Positions 59,936-64,000 of a DNA stretch of 64,000 nt are shown piece by piece; position 1 is the stretch's first letter, and each line of letters starts with the position of its first letter. The stretch comes from Paragonimus westermani (taxonomy: Eukaryota > Platyhelminthes > Trematoda > Plagiorchiida > Troglotrematidae). Location: the NCBI GenBank assembly GCA_008508345.1, contig QNGE01001325.1, forward strand, positions 1 to 64,000, given 5' to 3'. A program made the translations under genes and the position numbers. The notes beneath the pieces are model-generated. The model was given only the letters and a program-made list of their open reading frames with translations, ran no database searches and was not told the DNA's origin.

Positions 59936-61449
59936 ATAATGAATGGTGTGACAGTGGCGACAAATGGCAAGTTACACACGGGAGAACGTTCACGGACAGT
60001 TGAGAAAGAATCCAAAATCGGAGAAAAGAAGCAACCAAACAGTCAGAGCAAGCATATTAGAGGTACAAGAACTGAGCAATGATCCGCACAACGTAAAGCC
60101 CAGCAAGTGACAGGCCATCAGAGATCCTCTTTAAGGTCACTCAAACAAGTCAATCAGGGGGATAATGTCACCATTCCAAGGATGTTCAGGTGATGTGGAA
60201 CAAGTTGAGCAATACGTTGGCGGACCACCTGAAACATGGAACAAAGAAGTGTACATCAGCGGAAAGTTTAACCTACGTGCGCAACAGTTTCTGAATTGTT
60301 ACGCTGGTCCTTTTCGAACCACGCGCCCAGTAGTGTAGTGAAAATAGACGGGTGAAATGATCCAAGGCACAGACTGTTGAATGAAGTGAAGGACCGGACT
60401 TACCAAGACTCAGCAGTATTCACGAAACGCCAAATGGCATTGGGGAATTACTTGAAGTGTCCAAAGCGTATTTGATGGTACTAAGCACTGGGGCTGAAAG
60501 TCAATCCAACAACGAAATGTTTCGGCCGGTTGCCAATTACTGGCTTTCGAAAAACAACTAACACATGCGCGTAACAAAGTTTTATTCGAGGGCGTTCTAG
60601 CGATTTTTTGCCCAGTCAAACGGAAGTGCCCAGTGTAGTCTGATGTAGCAGCTGCGCGAGATAAACAGAAGGAAGTAAAAAACAGTGAAGTTATTATAAT
60701 GATCCTCTCCCGGGCAATCCAAATCAAGCGTGGATGCGCAGACGGAATGGAAGGTAAACAGAATTAGAAAATTCTAACGGAGACGTACAGATGAATCAGT
60801 GTACCTACCCGTGTGTGTGGTTAAATATGGCTGGAAACAGTTGGTGTTCGTCAGTGGTAGATGATTTCTGGGTGATGTGTTCACTCGGGTTGCATGGACT
60901 ACTTGTTGAGTAACTGAAGACAGATCTGTTATGTACTAAAACGATGAGTTGCTTGGTGATTATACGAAACTGCCGCCCACATGGACCACCTCCACAAGGT
61001 CATTCTTAACGGTACCACACTTTCCAGACCGATTAATGGCGAAGTGCTAATTCGGGCGTGATATCCCTCTAAACCTCCGACAGTAGAAAAGTCGTAGTGA
61101 TCGTTTCACCAAACAAAGCCAAATAAAGACGTGAACATATATGTTATTCGCGGGGACTGCGACTGGGCTGCGCATGTTTCTGCGTAGGGGTTGAACACCG
61201 ATTCTGCCTGTGCTTCCGAAAGCCTTCAACCTACTTCGCTGGATGGACTAGGTGAGGCGGCTCTTCGAAAAAATCATTGAGTAAACTCAGAGTTGCTTTC
61301 GTGCACTAGTTCTGTGTGTTTGATTTCTTTGAATCAGGTTGGACACAACACCGTGAGAGGAAGATTGGGCGATCATTAATGTCCTCAGTTGTCGATGTGA
61401 ACGCACCACTAAATCATTCGAGAAGGAGTAGTATACAGATCGTCTGATA
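59936..61449. other. Unassigned spacer
   Basis: RNase H and integrase of G6 would be expected here on the minus strand if it were complete, but I recognise none of their motifs. Confidence 0.3.
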
Positions 61450-61471
61450 TGTTCACTGCCAAGCATACGTT

Positions 61472-62347
61472 TCAGATCACAGAGAAGGTAGCACTAATAT
61501 TCGTGTCCAGTGACTGGGTAACTGTGGAATCGATAACATGGCTTGAAACTCCAAGTGGATCAAAATCGAGGACACAATTAGGAGAACTAATAGTAATTCC
61601 AAATTGGGCGAAACGTGCGAACGTGGAGCGGGGATGTTGTTCATACTTGCAATTATCTCGAATAGCAGTCAACACGTTATCGAGATAAACAAATAAAATC
61701 CAAGCCGAGGACAACAAAGTCCACAAAACGTTGGAAAGTTTGGACAGCGTTGAGTAGACCAAATGGCATTTTAAAAAACTCAAAATGATTCCGAGGAGTT
61801 GGTGTCACCGTTTTTTGCAACACCATCAAGGACCACATGACTATGGTGATATGCGCGCTCCAAGCCAATTTTAGAGAAAATTTTTGCCATCGAGACCACG
61901 GAAAAAGTCGCGGAGATGGAGGATCAGATGACGATGAGGGATGGTGACATTGTTGAGCGTATGCAAATCGCCAAACGGACGACAATTGTCCGAAGTTTTT
62001 AGAACTGTATGTAGTGGAGCTGACCAGCAACCGCTTAAGAGCTGGAGAATGCCTAGTTGCTACATCTGATTAGATTTACCTGTAACAGCTCTCAACCTTG
62101 CGGGTGGTGACCGACGCGATCGGGCGGTAGTGGGACGGTCTGTAGTGACGATGAGGTGACTTACTGCTCGTCTAAATATGAGCTGACCGTGCGGAGAAGT
62201 TGTGGGTTGTGGGATACTTTGGAGCAGCACGGAAAATCGGGATACAGCATAGGGTATGAATGAGCGCGGGCTAGTGAGATTTATATTGGCCCGTGTGACA
62301 TGCACACTTAGCGGCGTTGTTCGTAACAGGAGGTTCTCTCGATGCAA
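61472..62347 (-). pseudogene. G6 reverse transcriptase
   Basis: The pre-RT linker is RAVSHLIVTTDRPTTARSRR and PPARLRAVTGKSNQM (62347-62060). After a stop come CWSAPLHTVLKTSDNCRPFG and NNVTIPHRH. The palm shows FEFFKMPFGLLNAVQTFQRF (motif B, in 62030-61677). The overlapping frame 61783-61472 has FVYLDNVLTAI (motif C, one of the two aspartates lost) and FARFAQFGITISSPNCVLDF with LGVSSHVIDS. Frameshifts and the broken motif C inactivate it. Confidence 0.75.
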
Positions 62348-62399
62348 ACCAGCGACAAATCCAAAAGCAGATAAGCCGGCACGGGCTTTTGAAATCTGA

Positions 62400-62625
62400 A
62401 CACCAGCAATGATAAATATCCACTGAAACCTCCGTCCTAAGCCTGGGTCAAGTGTGAGTGAGCGTGTTTCGCACGCTGTAATTTGTGGTGCAGGTCAGCT
62501 AGCTGGAGCGAATCCCTTCAGTTCGTCGTGAAATTATACGCACTTCGGATCCACTAGTTATGAGAAATTTAATACCGGTAGACCAATCGGACAAGGTATA
62601 AGCGATGTGTTTGAATAAAGCCAGC
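62400..62625 (-). pseudogene. G6 aspartic protease
   Basis: SDWSTGIKFLITSGSEVRII (about 62612-62550) is the active-site region with D-T-G changed to T-S-G, so the catalytic aspartate is gone. After frame changes AGVQISKARAGLSAF-like sequence (about 62.40 kb) follows in the usual place. Confidence 0.6.
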
Positions 62626-62850
62626 GACAGTCGTCTCCTCTAATGACTGGTCAGTGCGTTCCCCGACGGGGTGGATTTGAAGCAGCACGGCTGATTGCTG
62701 TTCCTCGTACGGTAACCAATGTTCTGATTGTCCAGCAAAATGACATGTCCCTGTTTGGTATGAGGAAACGATGACGGTTGAATGAACGCATGCCGAATGG
62801 TGGCAGACCCCTAAGGGAGAGTTAGTTCAAAGTTTTTGTGTCCGTGTTGT

Positions 62851-64000
62851 GGGTGCGTAAAATTACTTGGTGAACACCTTACTTATTTTACGAGGTGATT
62901 GGGACTTGTCGAAGCCACAGTCAAAACTGATAGCTTTAAATCCCGGTCCCTGATTTGATTTCATGTTTTTCAGCCTATCCCGATTGAAGTTGCACGAAAA
63001 TTGTGCTGCCTCATTCATGAAATACCACCCGAGAGCTTATGTGACACTTCGCCTTCATATTAAGCAGAACTAGACCATCAGATCGGAAGAAACCATACCT
63101 AACTTTTACAGTACTGTGGTAGGGAGTTGCGATTCGTCAGAACATTGACAGGTGAAGCAATGAAATCACTTCACATTGTAGTGTAATGCGTACTGACTTA
63201 CGGTGCTTTCTACAGTGTCGTTCATAGTCCCCTTTTGATAGAAAGCGTCGTTTTCATCTTTATGCTTGATTGCACTGCATCTGTAGTGGAGAGGCAACAA
63301 ACATGGAGCACTTCTTGAGGGTGAGCGGCTGCATACCGTCAGAACTGGCCAACAAACATTTTTATAAGCAACTAAAGCAGCGGCTACGTCACTTTGTTAC
63401 CTATTCCCTTGTCACCAGCATTTTTAATCTTAACATTGTTACTGAGGTCACTGCTAGTCTTCAACGTTCGACGGCTGTTGCGTGTATGACAGAAGTTGTT
63501 CACTGCACTCCCTTCACTTACTCAGTCTATGGCCGCTAAATCTTTCTCTTGCATTTGTTGCCATATCCATGATACCTGTAGGCCTCACATCCAGGGTCTA
63601 ACTTTTAGCAGAATAGCCGGACTTTCTGGCCTCGATTACCCATCACGCTCGCAAACCAGCTCTGTGCAAAGCGGAAACTGCGGAAGTAACAGTTCAAACG
63701 GTAGACCTAAAAAGGGAAACAGCTGAAGCAACTGTGAGCCAATGGCCCACTAAGCCAAGCAGGCGATTTATGCAATAGAAGATCCAAATGACGACAATAC
63801 AGCTGTGCGCTGCAATTATAGCTTGAATAATCCAGTTGCACGCATTGAAGTTCTGTTCATGCGTACGTTAACTTCGGTATGCTATATTTGTGTACTGTCA
63901 TCTACTTGTCAGACCTTTGCGATCGTGCTGTTCTGTTTTCAGTTCTTACTAGTAATACATTACTTGTCCCAACCCAGGGTTTTGCTCAAAAATCACGTGA
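62851..64000. other. Unassigned end of window
   Basis: Plus-strand frames at 63270-63539 and 63496-63726 are open and overlap. The second has a small cysteine/histidine cluster (SFSCICCHIHDTC) and a serine-rich end, which might be a zinc-binding fragment of a LINE ORF1, but the evidence is too thin for a call. Confidence 0.3.

Larger units (their letters stand above)
61450..62850 (-). mobile_element. Gypsy element G6 (CsRn1-like), gag end to RT
   Basis: Minus-strand fragment with a weak gag cysteine segment (CHFAGQSEHW, about 62.78 kb), protease and RT in order. LTRs, RNase H and integrase were not recognised. It is the third CsRn1-like copy within 16 kb. Confidence 0.65.

Overview
This is eukaryotic, intron-scale, gene-poor DNA with no bacterial gene organisation. 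I read it as repeat-rich flatworm DNA, most likely a digenean trematode. The evidence is the mix of repeats: Penelope-like elements with a GIY-YIG endonuclease, CsRn1-like and K02A2.6-like Ty3/gypsy elements, a CR1-type LINE with a separate ORF1, and tRNA-headed SINEs. The species cannot be named from the sequence. No complete host gene was found. Family assignments come from motif recognition, not database searches.

Layout. 1-8.6 kb is mostly unexplained spacer with three minus-strand tRNA-headed repeats (1-150, 2270-2445, 6268-6362). 9.06-10.11 kb is a decayed plus-strand Penelope-like element (PLE-B). 10.1-27.1 kb is unexplained apart from a perfect hairpin at 13.63 kb and a cysteine-rich open stretch at 13.7-14.2 kb. 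27.15-28.56 kb is a minus-strand PLE (PLE-C) whose 5' end is capped by an inverted copy of its own 3' coding sequence. 30.1-31.0 kb has two SINE-like repeats. 33.18-33.54 kb is the best candidate for a real host exon.

35.16-42.85 kb is a same-strand array of three decayed gypsy elements of one clade (G1: gag to RNase H; G2: gag to the start of RT; G3: gag to integrase). 43.72-45.19 kb is the best-preserved element, PLE-A. It has a 365-residue open reading frame (RT end plus GIY-YIG), 179-bp inverted terminal repeats about 98% identical that each hold a hammerhead-ribozyme-like motif, and a 10-bp probable target duplication. 46.8-47.3 kb is a fourth PLE remnant (PLE-D).

47.86-53.02 kb is a minus-strand CsRn1-like gypsy element (G4). 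It has two identical 260-bp LTRs but a broken pol, including a stop codon in place of the integrase catalytic glutamate. Its 5' LTR abuts, in mid-gag, a plus-strand relative (G5, 53.03-55.16 kb). 56.69-59.94 kb is a minus-strand CR1-like LINE with ORF1, endonuclease and the start of RT. 61.45-62.85 kb is a third CsRn1-like element (G6, minus strand). The last 1.1 kb is unassigned.

The window behaves as a retroelement graveyard: nearly every recognisable coding stretch is reverse-transcriptase-related, and most are interrupted by stops and frameshifts. The strongest leads are the inverted-repeat architecture and hammerhead-like motifs of PLE-A, the parallel architecture of PLE-C, and the contrast in G4 between identical LTRs and a dead pol.
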